A stretch of 64,000 nucleotides of DNA from Enterococcus sp. DIV0212c. GTDB lineage: Bacteria > Bacillota > Bacilli > Lactobacillales > Enterococcaceae. Position numbers and translations under genes: made by a program. Location of the stretch: assembly GCF_017377505.1 (NCBI RefSeq), contig NZ_JAFREN010000018.1, positions 57,921 through 121,920 of the forward strand. Direction: 5' to 3'. The notes under the pieces were generated by a model. The model was given only the letters and a program-made list of their open reading frames with translations, was not told where the DNA came from and ran no database searches. Shown here piece by piece: positions 28,950-36,693 of this stretch (position 1 is the stretch's first letter; the number at the start of each line of letters is the position of its first letter).

Positions 28950-29467
28950 ATGTCAAAGCTAAATTAGAGAGTAGAGGTCAGCAAGAAAAAAATAAAGAAG
29001 AAGCATTATTCTTTGATTTTTTGAAAGAACCACATGATCAATTACCTGCAGTTCCTTTTAAAACACTTGATATGATTCAAGAAGCAAATAAAGAAAAGCT
29101 TGTTTTTTTGGAGTTATTCAATTTTTTAGAGGAAGTGAAGATGCCTAGCAGCTATATAGGTGAAATGGATCTGAGACTTATAGTAGTTATTAAAGGGATG
29201 GCTTATATCAAAAAAACTACTGAAGATAGTCTTCATATAATAAGAATAAGAAGTAACAAGCAATTGAAGAAAAATGCTCATTACATTATTTTATTGAGAA
29301 ATGTTGAAGAAGAACAAGAAGATGACTTAGCTGAAAAAATTTTATTATTATTAAATCGGAAAACTATCAACTATGAAATCCAAGATAGTAAAAACTCATT
29401 ATATTTATTAAATAGAACTTGGAAGTTAGAACAAATTCTGAAAACGAACCTGAATGTTTCTAAATAA
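28950..29467 (+). pseudogene. Unknown protein, apparent frameshift at codon 3
   Basis: A good ribosome site (AAAAGGGTGATC) precedes the ATG at 28950, but that frame stops after five codons. Adding one A to the AAA run at 28955-28957 would join the start to the long frame, beginning MSKAKLESRGQQEKNKEE and continuing for about 172 residues to 29467. Without repair, the only in-frame start is a TTG at 29021 with no ribosome site, leaving 148 residues. The product is a soluble, charged alpha/beta protein with no motif I recognise. It opens the island and could be regulatory or immunity-related, though nothing in the sequence proves either. Confidence 0.6.
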
Positions 29468-29555
29468 ACGTTTTAAACATAAATGTAAAAATGAGTACAT
29501 CGTAAACATCAGATATGTATATAGTAAGAAAGGATTGCGTTTATCCGAATTCCAC

Positions 29556-29600
29556 GTGAGTGGGATATGACTCGAAGAGTTATGTCCCACTCACTCTTTT
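29556..29600 (+). terminator. 18-base-pair hairpin, probable terminator
   Basis: Arms at 29556-29573 and 29577-29594 are complementary over all 18 positions if two G-T wobbles are allowed (GTGAGTGGGA...TCCCACTCAC), with loop GAA, followed by TCTTTTATTAT. It may end the preceding gene or be a dispersed repeat of the GAGTGGGA type seen in Firmicute genomes. Confidence 0.6.
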
Positions 29601-29875
29601 ATTATCAGAAATATGCTGAAGGTGAATCAAAAAAATGAATGTTTTGGTTCTGGTAACGACGATTAAGAATGCATAAGTGATTAACAAACAAGATAAAGTC
29701 ATTCAGGTTGGCTTTATCGTTAGAGAATAATAGAAAAACAACGATAATGTGCTGTTTTATTCGTTTTAAGCCAAAAAACGTTCTGGTATTTTATTCTGTC
29801 TATAATAAGTAGTGTAAGGCAGACAAAACAAAGAGCTGCAAGAACAAATTAACTCTTAAATGAGGAGGAAAAATA
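29601..29875. promoter_or_regulatory. Probable promoter region of the transporter-peptide operon
   Basis: No gene is seen. A TATAAT box at about 29801-29806 lacks a recognisable -35 at the right distance, as expected for an activator-dependent promoter. GTTCTGGTA occurs twice (near 29648 and 29789). I could not identify a convincing LytTR-type pair of direct repeats here. GATAAAG and CTTTATC near 29692-29718 form a weak hairpin. Confidence 0.35.
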
Positions 29876-30787
29876 ATGGAAGTATCAAACAGAAGCAATT
29901 ATTTAGTTAAAACAGACAACTTATTCAAAACTTACAAAGAATATCATGCGGTCAATGAAGTTTCCATGACGATCAACAAAGGAGACATTTATGGTTTTAT
30001 AGGAAAAAATGGTGCGGGAAAAACAACCTTTATTCGTCTTATCACACAATTAATTGAAAAAAGTTCTGGGAACTTGACATTCAATTCAGTAAACAAAATG
30101 AAAATGGGGGCAGTTATTGAAGGGCCCGTTTGTTATCCATATTTATCAGCAAGAGACAATTTAAACTATTATGCCATTCAACGAAATATAAAAAATAAAA
30201 AGCGGATCGATGAAGTACTCGAATTTGTAGGCTTGGCAAATGTAGACAAAAAGAAAGTCTTTAAAGACTATTCTTTAGGAATGAAACAGCGCCTAGGAAT
30301 CGGCTTGGCTATTCTAGATAACCCAGAATTTTTGATTCTTGATGAACCTGTAAATGGTTTAGATCCTCAAGGAATCGTAGAAATCAGAGAGATCATTCAT
30401 CGTTTGAATACAGAATTTGGAACAACGATCCTAATTTCCAGCCATATTCTTACGGAACTATCATTAGTTGCCAGTAGGTATGGAATTATCAACGAAGGAA
30501 GTTTGATCAAAGAGCTAACGAGTGAAGAACTAGCAGAAGAATGCGGCAGAAGTATTTCTTTGAAGAGTTCAACTGATTCGTTAACGATTGAGTTGTTAAG
30601 CAAGAACAACTATCAAGTAGAGCAAAAAGATGGTTTTATAGTGGTCAAAGCAGAAAAAGAAACGATGCCAGCAATTGCAAAACTGTTGTTTGAAAATAAT
30701 ATTTATCTTACACATTTTGAATATAGAGAAGAGAATTTAGAAGAATACTATTTAAACTTAATTGATGGGAGAGCTAAACATGATTAG
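29876..30787 (+). CDS. ABC transporter ATP-binding protein, BcrA/LanF type
   Basis: This 303-residue ATPase has Walker A GKNGAGKTT (about 43-51), a signature LGMKQRLGIG and Walker B FLILDEPVNGLDP, and a C-terminal extension of about 90 residues common in bacitracin- and lantibiotic-immunity ATPases. It overlaps the permease gene by eight bases. It follows a strong GAGGAGG site. As the first gene of the operon leading to the peptide array, it probably provides self-protection or an extra export step; this is inferred. Confidence 0.85.
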   Translation: MEVSNRSNYLVKTDNLFKTYKEYHAVNEVSMTINKGDIYGFIGKNGAGKTTFIRLITQLIEKSSGNLTFNSVNKMKMGAVIEGPVCYPYLSARDNLNYYAIQRNIKNKKRIDEVLEFVGLANVDKKKVFKDYSLGMKQRLGIGLAILDNPEFLILDEPVNGLDPQGIVEIREIIHRLNTEFGTTILISSHILTELSLVASRYGIINEGSLIKELTSEELAEECGRSISLKSSTDSLTIELLSKNNYQVEQKDGFIVVKAEKETMPAIAKLLFENNIYLTHFEYREENLEEYYLNLIDGRAKHD

Positions 30788-31505
30788 TACATTAAAAGCA
30801 GATTTTTATAGGATTTTTAAAAGCTCATTAGGATTTTATTCAGTAGCAGGATTAGTTGTTGTGGGGATAGCATTTGGGTTCTTAGCTTCCTCAGACAACA
30901 CGCCTCAATTGATCATCCAATCGGGATTATCCAATGGCGCATTACTGATACCAGTATTTTTAACGAACATTTTCATGATTTCTTGGGGACATGAGTTTAG
31001 TTATCGTGTTGTCAACAATTCGTTGATTTCAGGTATGAAACGCAGTACGTTCTTTGCCAGCAAAACAATTTTGACCTTTTTATTAACAATTTTGTTTATT
31101 GGTGTATATGCAACGAGTTTGATGATTACAACATGGGCTTTAAAAGGAGGATTTTCATTAAGCACAGCGCTGAAACCATTGTTAGCGCAACTTCCATTAT
31201 ATCTGGCGGCCAGCAGTCTAGGAATTTTATTGTTCAATGGGCTTAAAGCTTCGTATATCTCAGTAGCAGCATTTATTTCACTGGCATTTGTCGGAGATAC
31301 TATTTTTTCAAACATTATTTCTACATACTTTGCTAAATTTGATTTTATTTTAGATACTCTATTCTTTTCAAATTTACGCATGGTCACAGATTTATCGGCA
31401 CTTTCAAGTAGCCAAGTCCAAACAATTTTTATCAGCAGTGCCATTTACGCAGCACTTGCATTATTGATCAGCTTTAGATTATTCAAAAATAGAGAATTTA
31501 AATAA
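30780..31505 (+). CDS. ABC-2 type permease of the immunity transporter
   Basis: This 241-residue protein has about six membrane helices, opening MISTLKADFYRIFKSSLGFY as in MutE/LanE-type permeases. The ATG at 30780 is chosen because GGGAGAG lies just upstream, within the end of the ATPase gene. It partners the ATPase at 29876. Such pairs usually clear bacteriocins from the producer's membrane. Confidence 0.8.
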   Translation: MISTLKADFYRIFKSSLGFYSVAGLVVVGIAFGFLASSDNTPQLIIQSGLSNGALLIPVFLTNIFMISWGHEFSYRVVNNSLISGMKRSTFFASKTILTFLLTILFIGVYATSLMITTWALKGGFSLSTALKPLLAQLPLYLAASSLGILLFNGLKASYISVAAFISLAFVGDTIFSNIISTYFAKFDFILDTLFFSNLRMVTDLSALSSSQVQTIFISSAIYAALALLISFRLFKNREFK

Positions 31506-31520
31506 GAGGAGAGATTTATT

Positions 31521-32084
31521 ATGAAGAAAAAAATGATGATTTTAGTAGCGGTATTAGTAACAATTGGGTTCTTTAGTTATACAAGTTTTGCTGCAGGGAA
31601 ACCAGCAAATCAAGTAGATCTATCATGGGAATTAGCAGATGCTCAAATCGAGAAAATCGCATTACAAGGAGCAGAGCAAGAGGTCAAAGTAGTAGTTAAT
31701 GAAACAACGAATGATAAGACGAAGATCACTTTGTCAGGCAAAGTCTCTGAAGAGAACGAAGAATTTTTAAAAGGGACTGTGAAAAAAGAGAATTCATTAG
31801 AAATTCCTTTAGCAAAACTCAATCAATTTAGATTGATGACCACGGCTAATGGCAAAGAACCATTACTCTTTACAATTGACTTAGGGAAAGATGCATCTTA
31901 TAAATTTTTAGAAATCGACAGTGTAGTTGGTAATGTTGAAGCAAAAATCCAATCAACTTTTGAAGGTATTTATCAATTAGAAACAAATGAGCAAGGCGAA
32001 GTCAAAGCTGTCCCTGAAACAAAAAAATTAAGTAAAGATCAAATAAAAATCGACACAATGGGGGACATCACTGTTGAAAAATAG
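31521..32084 (+). CDS. Secreted protein of unknown function in the peptide operon
   Basis: This 187-residue protein has a clear signal peptide (KKKMMILVAVLVTIGFFSYTSFAAG, cut near residue 25). The mature part is rich in beta-strand-like stretches and resembles bacterial adhesin-like beta-solenoid segments only loosely. It has no cysteine, so it is not a disulfide catalyst. It lies between the immunity transporter and the C39 exporter with 15-base gaps. An extracellular immunity or chaperone role is possible but unproven. Confidence 0.7.
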   Translation: MKKKMMILVAVLVTIGFFSYTSFAAGKPANQVDLSWELADAQIEKIALQGAEQEVKVVVNETTNDKTKITLSGKVSEENEEFLKGTVKKENSLEIPLAKLNQFRLMTTANGKEPLLFTIDLGKDASYKFLEIDSVVGNVEAKIQSTFEGIYQLETNEQGEVKAVPETKKLSKDQIKIDTMGDITVEK

Positions 32085-32099
32085 GAAGGGGCAAGGACT

Positions 32100-34232
32100 A
32101 TGTATGCGCACTACATGCAAAAATCGAGTACGGATTGCGGCATTGCCTCACTGAGAGTGATTTTAGCTCAACTTGAAATTAAAATTAAAAATGTTAGTGA
32201 GTTATATCAGCATTACAATTTAAAAAAAGATCAGGGATTGTCTCTGGGAGAGTTAAATGAAATATTGCTACAGTATGGTGTAGTATCCAGTTCTTACGAA
32301 GTTAGGGATTTTGAAGAATTAGCAAGTGTTGAACAGCTGCCAATGGTGTTAGTGGTTGAAAATGAGGGATATGCGCACTACGTTGTTGTCCACGAAATCA
32401 AAGACAATCACTATACAATATCTAATCCTGCTGAACCTAAACTTAGAGTCTACGAAAAAGAAGATTTAAGAGCTATCTTTCTCGGATATGCATTATGTAT
32501 TGAAGACATTCAAGAAGTGACACAAGTTGCTAAGAAAAAGAAAAAATTCTCTTTCAATTTTAGATCAAAGGAGAAAGAAACAGGTGTCGCACAAATTCTT
32601 TATAAAGAAGTAATGACCAGCTTACCAGTTAAAACAAAAGCCAATATGATTTTATTACTCTTTCTGAAATACATTTTGCCCTTTGCAACAACGATGTTTA
32701 TTCAATCATTGATGCAAAGCATTACACCAGAGTCACAGATCATCGATATCTTAAAACCAGTTTTTATAGTAGGTTGGCTGATCTATCTATTCTTTTTAGT
32801 AAACCTTAGAGAAGGTAAGCAGAAAGTAAAACTCGAAAATGATATTCAAGAAAAGATCCTGATGAATTATTACAATCAGAAGATCAGTGATCTTGATTCT
32901 GGAAAGAATTTGGAGAATGTCACAGGCTATTTCTGGAATTTAGTCAATTCAGTATCCGGCCTATTTCAAAAATTTTATTTCAAGATCAATATTAGTTATG
33001 TCATTGTATTGACCGTTGTCTTAGCGAGCATTTCAAGCTGGCTGGCACTTGCTCTATTGTTCTGGAGTGCCGTTTATGTCATTTATTTAAACCGCAAGAT
33101 TCAGGCGATTAAGAGTAATGAGATGGACATTATAGGGAAATCTTCCGTATTTTCTTCATCAATAGAAAATAATATTAAATCATCTCTAGATATCAATGTA
33201 TTTTCTAAAACAAAACAATCAGGGGATTTTGTTAAAGATAAGATGAAAAGCTTCCTAAGTGCTAGATTAAGCAATAGCACTACGGAGTTGAACGTAGTTT
33301 CTGTTTATCAATCGATGATTACACTAATGAGTTTAAGTGCATTTCTAATTTTAAGCACAATGACCTTGTATGGAGAACAAGAAAGTATGATCAATACCAC
33401 AACAGGTATTTTCATCATCTCGATTATTTTAAATAGTCTATCTCCTGTTGTTCAAAGTTGGTTAATGTATCAGAAAAGTACTGTAGCAATCGATTTTATC
33501 CAAAGTTCGAATGACTATCAAAGTAATATAGAAATCAAAAGCAAAGAGCCATTAGGTGTGGAAAAAATCGAAAAAATTGCAATTGATCATCTGGATTTTA
33601 GTTACGATAAGAGCAAGCAAATTTTTGAGAACTTCAGTTTCGAAATGCAAGCAGGAACAATTTATGGAATCAAAGGAGAGAATGGTTCGGGTAAGTCAAC
33701 TTTGATCAAATTGCTTTCAGGAGTCTTACAACCAGATGAAGGAGAATTTATCATCAATGAGAGCACGAAAAAACGATCACTAAAAGAAACAGATATTAAT
33801 GAGTACATAGGAATGTATTCTCCAGAGTTTAATCTGTACAGTAATACAGTTGGTCGTAACATTCGATATAAAGTTTTTAATGAGCAATTACATGAAAAAG
33901 AAAAAAATCAATATGAAGATATTTTTAACTTAAAACTATCTAATAATCACCTTGTTCAAATGGATGCAGCCAATCTTTCACAAGGACAAAAACAAAAAAT
34001 CCTTTTGATGAGGGCCTTATATCAAGAAAAAAGTATTTACATTTTTGATGAACCAACGGGAAATCTGGATAGTGATTCAAAATCAGCATTAATGAACAAA
34101 ATTAGGGCGTTAGCAAAGGACAAAAATAAAATTGTTCTCTTAGTTAGCCATGAGCCAGACGTTTTGGCTTGTTCGGATAAGATCCTTGAGATACAGAAAA
34201 AAGGAGGAGAAAACAATCAAGAATCTAATTAA
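32100..34232 (+). CDS. C39-peptidase ABC exporter for leader-containing peptides
   Basis: This 710-residue bacteriocin-type exporter has an N-terminal C39 domain (residues 1-130), with Cys13 in STDCGIAS and His93 in AHYVVV. The membrane domain spans about 175-440. The ATPase has Walker A GENGSGKST near 526, signature LSQGQKQKI near 625 and Walker B IYIFDEPT near 648. It should cut after the Gly-Gly or Ala-Gly of the ten small peptides downstream and export them. The usual catalytic Asp of the C39 triad appears to be Asn109 (ISNPAEP). No HlyD-type accessory protein is encoded nearby. Confidence 0.92.
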   Translation: MYAHYMQKSSTDCGIASLRVILAQLEIKIKNVSELYQHYNLKKDQGLSLGELNEILLQYGVVSSSYEVRDFEELASVEQLPMVLVVENEGYAHYVVVHEIKDNHYTISNPAEPKLRVYEKEDLRAIFLGYALCIEDIQEVTQVAKKKKKFSFNFRSKEKETGVAQILYKEVMTSLPVKTKANMILLLFLKYILPFATTMFIQSLMQSITPESQIIDILKPVFIVGWLIYLFFLVNLREGKQKVKLENDIQEKILMNYYNQKISDLDSGKNLENVTGYFWNLVNSVSGLFQKFYFKINISYVIVLTVVLASISSWLALALLFWSAVYVIYLNRKIQAIKSNEMDIIGKSSVFSSSIENNIKSSLDINVFSKTKQSGDFVKDKMKSFLSARLSNSTTELNVVSVYQSMITLMSLSAFLILSTMTLYGEQESMINTTTGIFIISIILNSLSPVVQSWLMYQKSTVAIDFIQSSNDYQSNIEIKSKEPLGVEKIEKIAIDHLDFSYDKSKQIFENFSFEMQAGTIYGIKGENGSGKSTLIKLLSGVLQPDEGEFIINESTKKRSLKETDINEYIGMYSPEFNLYSNTVGRNIRYKVFNEQLHEKEKNQYEDIFNLKLSNNHLVQMDAANLSQGQKQKILLMRALYQEKSIYIFDEPTGNLDSDSKSALMNKIRALAKDKNKIVLLVSHEPDVLACSDKILEIQKKGGENNQESN

Positions 34233-34620
34233 AATAGGTTTAGGGATGATCATCATAGTAGCAGGTGTCTTGTTTATGATGAATAATCAGACGAAAGATT
34301 ACACGAAAAATAAGATAGATATGGAAGAATTAGAGCAATTTAAAACCGCTAAAAAAGATGTTTTTGTTGTGGTGGGAAACAGAGGCTGTTCATCATGTCA
34401 AGAATACAAACCAGTGATGGAAGAAGCTATTGAGAATACCAATAAAACAGTCTATTACATGGATACAGATAACGCAAAAAATAGTGGTTTTCTTAAAGAG
34501 CATAATATTACTGTGACACCAACGATTCTGATTGTTGAAAATGGGAATATGAAACGCCTTGAAGGCAGTCGAGAACTAAAGGAAACAGAAGATATCCTAT
34601 TAGGAAAAGCAAAATTCTAG
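34216..34620 (+). CDS. Membrane-anchored thioredoxin-like protein (CSSC)
   Basis: This protein has a lysine-flanked N-terminal membrane anchor (KNLIKIGLGMIIIVAGVLFMM), then a thioredoxin fold with redox motif C-S-S-C in VVGNRGCSSCQEYKP and cis-proline in TVTPTIL. The ribosome site AAGGAGG sits eight bases before an ATC codon at 34216, which gives the typical K-rich anchor start. The first ATG, 34246, lacks a good site and would remove the lysines. I therefore report the ATC start, with doubt. It overlaps the exporter gene. It probably oxidises the two cysteines of the exported peptides. Confidence 0.75.
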   Translation: MKNLIKIGLGMIIIVAGVLFMMNNQTKDYTKNKIDMEELEQFKTAKKDVFVVVGNRGCSSCQEYKPVMEEAIENTNKTVYYMDTDNAKNSGFLKEHNITVTPTILIVENGNMKRLEGSRELKETEDILLGKAKF

Positions 34621-34634
34621 AAAGGAACTAAAAA

Positions 34635-35147
34635 ATGAAGAAAAAAGTAATCTATGCAGCACTCTTGACCGCAATTTTTGGAGCAAATTTATTCACTGCT
34701 AACCATGCTTATTCATTAAGTGCACAGGTTGAAGAAAAAGAAACTGAATTGGTTGAATCTAAACGCTCATATCCGCAAATTTACAATCATCTTGATGCGA
34801 TCACATTAAATACATTTGAAAATAAAGTAGCAAATCAGGAATCATTCTATGTTTACGTTGGGCGCCCAACCTGTGGGGATTGTAATGATTTTGAACCAGA
34901 TCTGATCAAATTGGTAAAAATGCACAAATTAGAGGACCAGCTGCTGTATCTCAATGTCGCAGAACTTCGAACCAATGAGACAAAATGGGAAAGTTTTAAA
35001 AAGACGTATGATTTGATTTATACACCTACAATTGCCAAGTTTGTCAACGGAAAGCTAGACAGTAAAGTAGAGTGGACGCCAGAAAAAGGCATATCTGTTG
35101 AACAAGTAAATAAATGGATTACAGATAATGTAGAAAAATCAAAATAA
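34635..35147 (+). CDS. Secreted thioredoxin-like bacteriocin accessory protein (CGDC)
   Basis: This 170-residue protein has an N-terminal signal or anchor (KKKVIYAALLTAIFGANLFTANHAYS) and a thioredoxin fold with YVGRPTCGDCNDFEP and cis-proline YTPTIA. The (I/V)GRPTCxxC pattern resembles bacteriocin transport accessory proteins (Bta/PedC type), which help form disulfides in pediocin-like peptides. It is the second redox protein in the operon and lies 60 bases before the first small peptide gene. Confidence 0.85.
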   Translation: MKKKVIYAALLTAIFGANLFTANHAYSLSAQVEEKETELVESKRSYPQIYNHLDAITLNTFENKVANQESFYVYVGRPTCGDCNDFEPDLIKLVKMHKLEDQLLYLNVAELRTNETKWESFKKTYDLIYTPTIAKFVNGKLDSKVEWTPEKGISVEQVNKWITDNVEKSK

Positions 35148-35207
35148 CGCATATAAAAGAACAATAAGCTAGAACTTGAAAATGACATGTAGAAGGGAAA
35201 AAATAAG

Positions 35208-35315
35208 ATGAAGAAATTAGACTTGAAACAAAGTAAGGAAATTCAAGCTGGAAAAATTCTAGCTCCAGCGAGTTCTTGGTGGCTATATCAAGTTCTTTGC
35301 GGCTCTTGGAAATAA
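35208..35315 (+). CDS. Leader peptide gene P1 (divergent, single Cys)
   Basis: This 35-codon gene follows GAAGGGAAAA. The leader MKKLDLKQSKEIQAG ends in Ala-Gly, with Leu at -12 and Ile at -4 as in double-glycine leaders. The predicted core is KILAPASSWWLYQVLCGSWK. It shares the leader with P2-P10 but has one cysteine and Trp-Trp instead of the C-x10-C loop. It could be a partner peptide, an inducer, or an immunity decoy; which of these is not shown. Confidence 0.75.
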   Translation: MKKLDLKQSKEIQAGKILAPASSWWLYQVLCGSWK

Positions 35316-35360
35316 TATCGATCAACAAGAAGTAACTATAAAAAACAAAGGAGACAACGA

Positions 35361-35465
35361 ATGTTTAAGTTAACGATGAAAAAGGGCAGCGAGATCAAAG
35401 CCGGGAAAACATTTTGTGTAGTAGATGCTTTTGGCTATAAAGTATTATGTTTTACTTTTAAATAA
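35361..35465 (+). CDS. Leader peptide gene P2
   Basis: This 34-codon gene has the site AAAGGAGA. The leader ends KAG (residue 15) and the core is KTFCVVDAFGYKVLCFTFK. Cys19 and Cys30 enclose ten residues with the family pattern C-x5-G-x-K-x2-C. It is a close relative of P3, 173 bases downstream. Confidence 0.8.
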   Translation: MFKLTMKKGSEIKAGKTFCVVDAFGYKVLCFTFK

Positions 35466-35533
35466 GATAGTAAGTCGAAAAACAAATAGAGAAGACATCT
35501 CTTTTAATAAATGGGAATGAAAGGAGCGATAAA

Positions 35534-35635
35534 ATGTTTAAGTTAACGATGAAAAAGGGCGAAGAGATCAAAGCAGGAAAAATGTTTTGTGTATTGGATG
35601 CTTTTGGTTATAAGATATTGTGTTTTAACATTTAA
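35534..35635 (+). CDS. Leader peptide gene P3
   Basis: This 33-codon gene has the site AAAGGAGCG. The leader is near-identical to that of P2, cut after Ala14-Gly15, and the core is KMFCVLDAFGYKILCFNI. It was probably created by duplicating P2 together with its spacer, since the starts are exactly 173 bases apart. Confidence 0.8.
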   Translation: MFKLTMKKGEEIKAGKMFCVLDAFGYKILCFNI

Positions 35636-35684
35636 TTAAATGACTGAAAAAACAAATAGACAATCAAAGAAGAGGAGAATAATT

Positions 35685-35786
35685 ATGAATAAATTAGAAC
35701 AAAAGGAAACAAATGAAATCCAAGCAGGTGTGAGAGTGTGTGCGTTCAATATTTGGGGAGTCAAACTATTCTGTTGGTACGCCTAA
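35685..35786 (+). CDS. Leader peptide gene P4
   Basis: This 33-codon gene has the site AGAGGAG. The leader MNKLEQKETNEIQAG has the core VRVCAFNIWGVKLFCWYA. The C-x5-G-x-K-x2-C pattern is kept although the loop sequence differs from every other member. Confidence 0.8.
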   Translation: MNKLEQKETNEIQAGVRVCAFNIWGVKLFCWYA

Positions 35787-35843
35787 ACTAACCTGACGAA
35801 GAAAACATAAAATAATAGAAAATCAATATATGGAGGGTAACAC

Positions 35844-35936
35844 ATGAAAAAACTAACAACAAGACAAGAAGAAACAGTAAAAGGCGGCAAGTGGTGTTTC
35901 GTCAATAATATATTAGGAATCAAAATTTGCTTTTAA
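35844..35936 (+). CDS. Leader peptide gene P5
   Basis: This 30-codon gene has the site TGGAGGG. The leader MKKLTTRQEETVKGG has the core KWCFVNNILGIKICF, with a classical Gly-Gly cut site. The mature peptide is identical to that of P6. Confidence 0.8.
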   Translation: MKKLTTRQEETVKGGKWCFVNNILGIKICF

Positions 35937-36009
35937 ATAAAACGCTGAATAATAAAGTGTTGTAGAATCAAAAAACGATCAATCAAAAAATAGAAAAGAG
36001 GAATAATAC

Positions 36010-36102
36010 ATGAAAAAATTAACTAAGAGACAAGAAGAAACGGTAAGAGGCGGCAAATGGTGTTTCGTCAATAATATATTAGGAATCAAAATTTGCTTTT
36101 AA
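36010..36102 (+). CDS. Leader peptide gene P6
   Basis: This 30-codon gene has the site AGAGGAAT. The core is KWCFVNNILGIKICF, identical to P5; only the leader changes (T6 to K, K13 to R). The downstream spacer is also a near copy of the one after P5. Confidence 0.8.
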   Translation: MKKLTKRQEETVRGGKWCFVNNILGIKICF

Positions 36103-36174
36103 ATAAAACGCTGAATCATAAAGTGTTGTAGAATCAAAAAATGATCAATCTAAAAAAAAGAAAAGAGGAATATC

Positions 36175-36270
36175 ATGAAAAAACTAACAGCAAAACAAGA
36201 AGGAAAAGTAAAAGGTGGGAAATTTTGTGTAGTAGATGCATGGGGCTTAAAATTATTATGCTGGTACTAA
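36175..36270 (+). CDS. Leader peptide gene P7
   Basis: This 31-codon gene has the site AGAGGAAT. The leader MKKLTAKQEGKVKGG has the core KFCVVDAWGLKLLCWY. It is the first of four copies spaced exactly 173 bases apart. Confidence 0.82.
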   Translation: MKKLTAKQEGKVKGGKFCVVDAWGLKLLCWY

Positions 36271-36347
36271 GCAATAGAATAAACAGTAATTAAAATCAAA
36301 CTGGCAATCAAACACAACAAAAAATAAAAAGAAGAGGAAGAGAATAG

Positions 36348-36443
36348 ATGAAAAAACTAACAGCAAAACAAGAAGGAAAAGTAAAAGGCGGGAAATTTTG
36401 TGTAGTAGATGCGTGGGGCTTAAAATTATTATGCTGGTACTAA
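36348..36443 (+). CDS. Leader peptide gene P8
   Basis: This 31-codon gene has the site AGAGGAAGAG. The product is identical to P7, with two synonymous third-position changes. It lies in the 173-base tandem repeat. Confidence 0.82.
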   Translation: MKKLTAKQEGKVKGGKFCVVDAWGLKLLCWY

Positions 36444-36520
36444 GCAGCAGAATAAGTGGTAATTAATATCAAACTGGCAATCAAATACAACAAAAAATAA
36501 AAAGAAAAGGAAGAGAATAG

Positions 36521-36616
36521 ATGAAAAAACTAACAGCGAAACAAGAAGGAAAAGTAAAAGGCGGGAAATTTTGTGTAGTAGATGCGTGGGGCTTAAAATT
36601 ATTCTGCTGGTACTAA
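36521..36616 (+). CDS. Leader peptide gene P9
   Basis: This 31-codon gene has the site AAAGGAAGAG. It is as P8 but Leu28 is Phe, giving the core KFCVVDAWGLKLFCWY. Confidence 0.82.
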   Translation: MKKLTAKQEGKVKGGKFCVVDAWGLKLFCWY

Positions 36617-36693
36617 GCAGCAGAATAAGTGGTAATTAGTATCAAACTGGCAATCAAATACAACAAAAAATAAAGAGAAGAGGAAGAGAATAG

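Noticed and set aside
29636..29677. Very short ORF (13 codons) in the promoter region of the transporter operon
   Set aside because: No ribosome site, no leader or signal features, and no relation to the array peptides.
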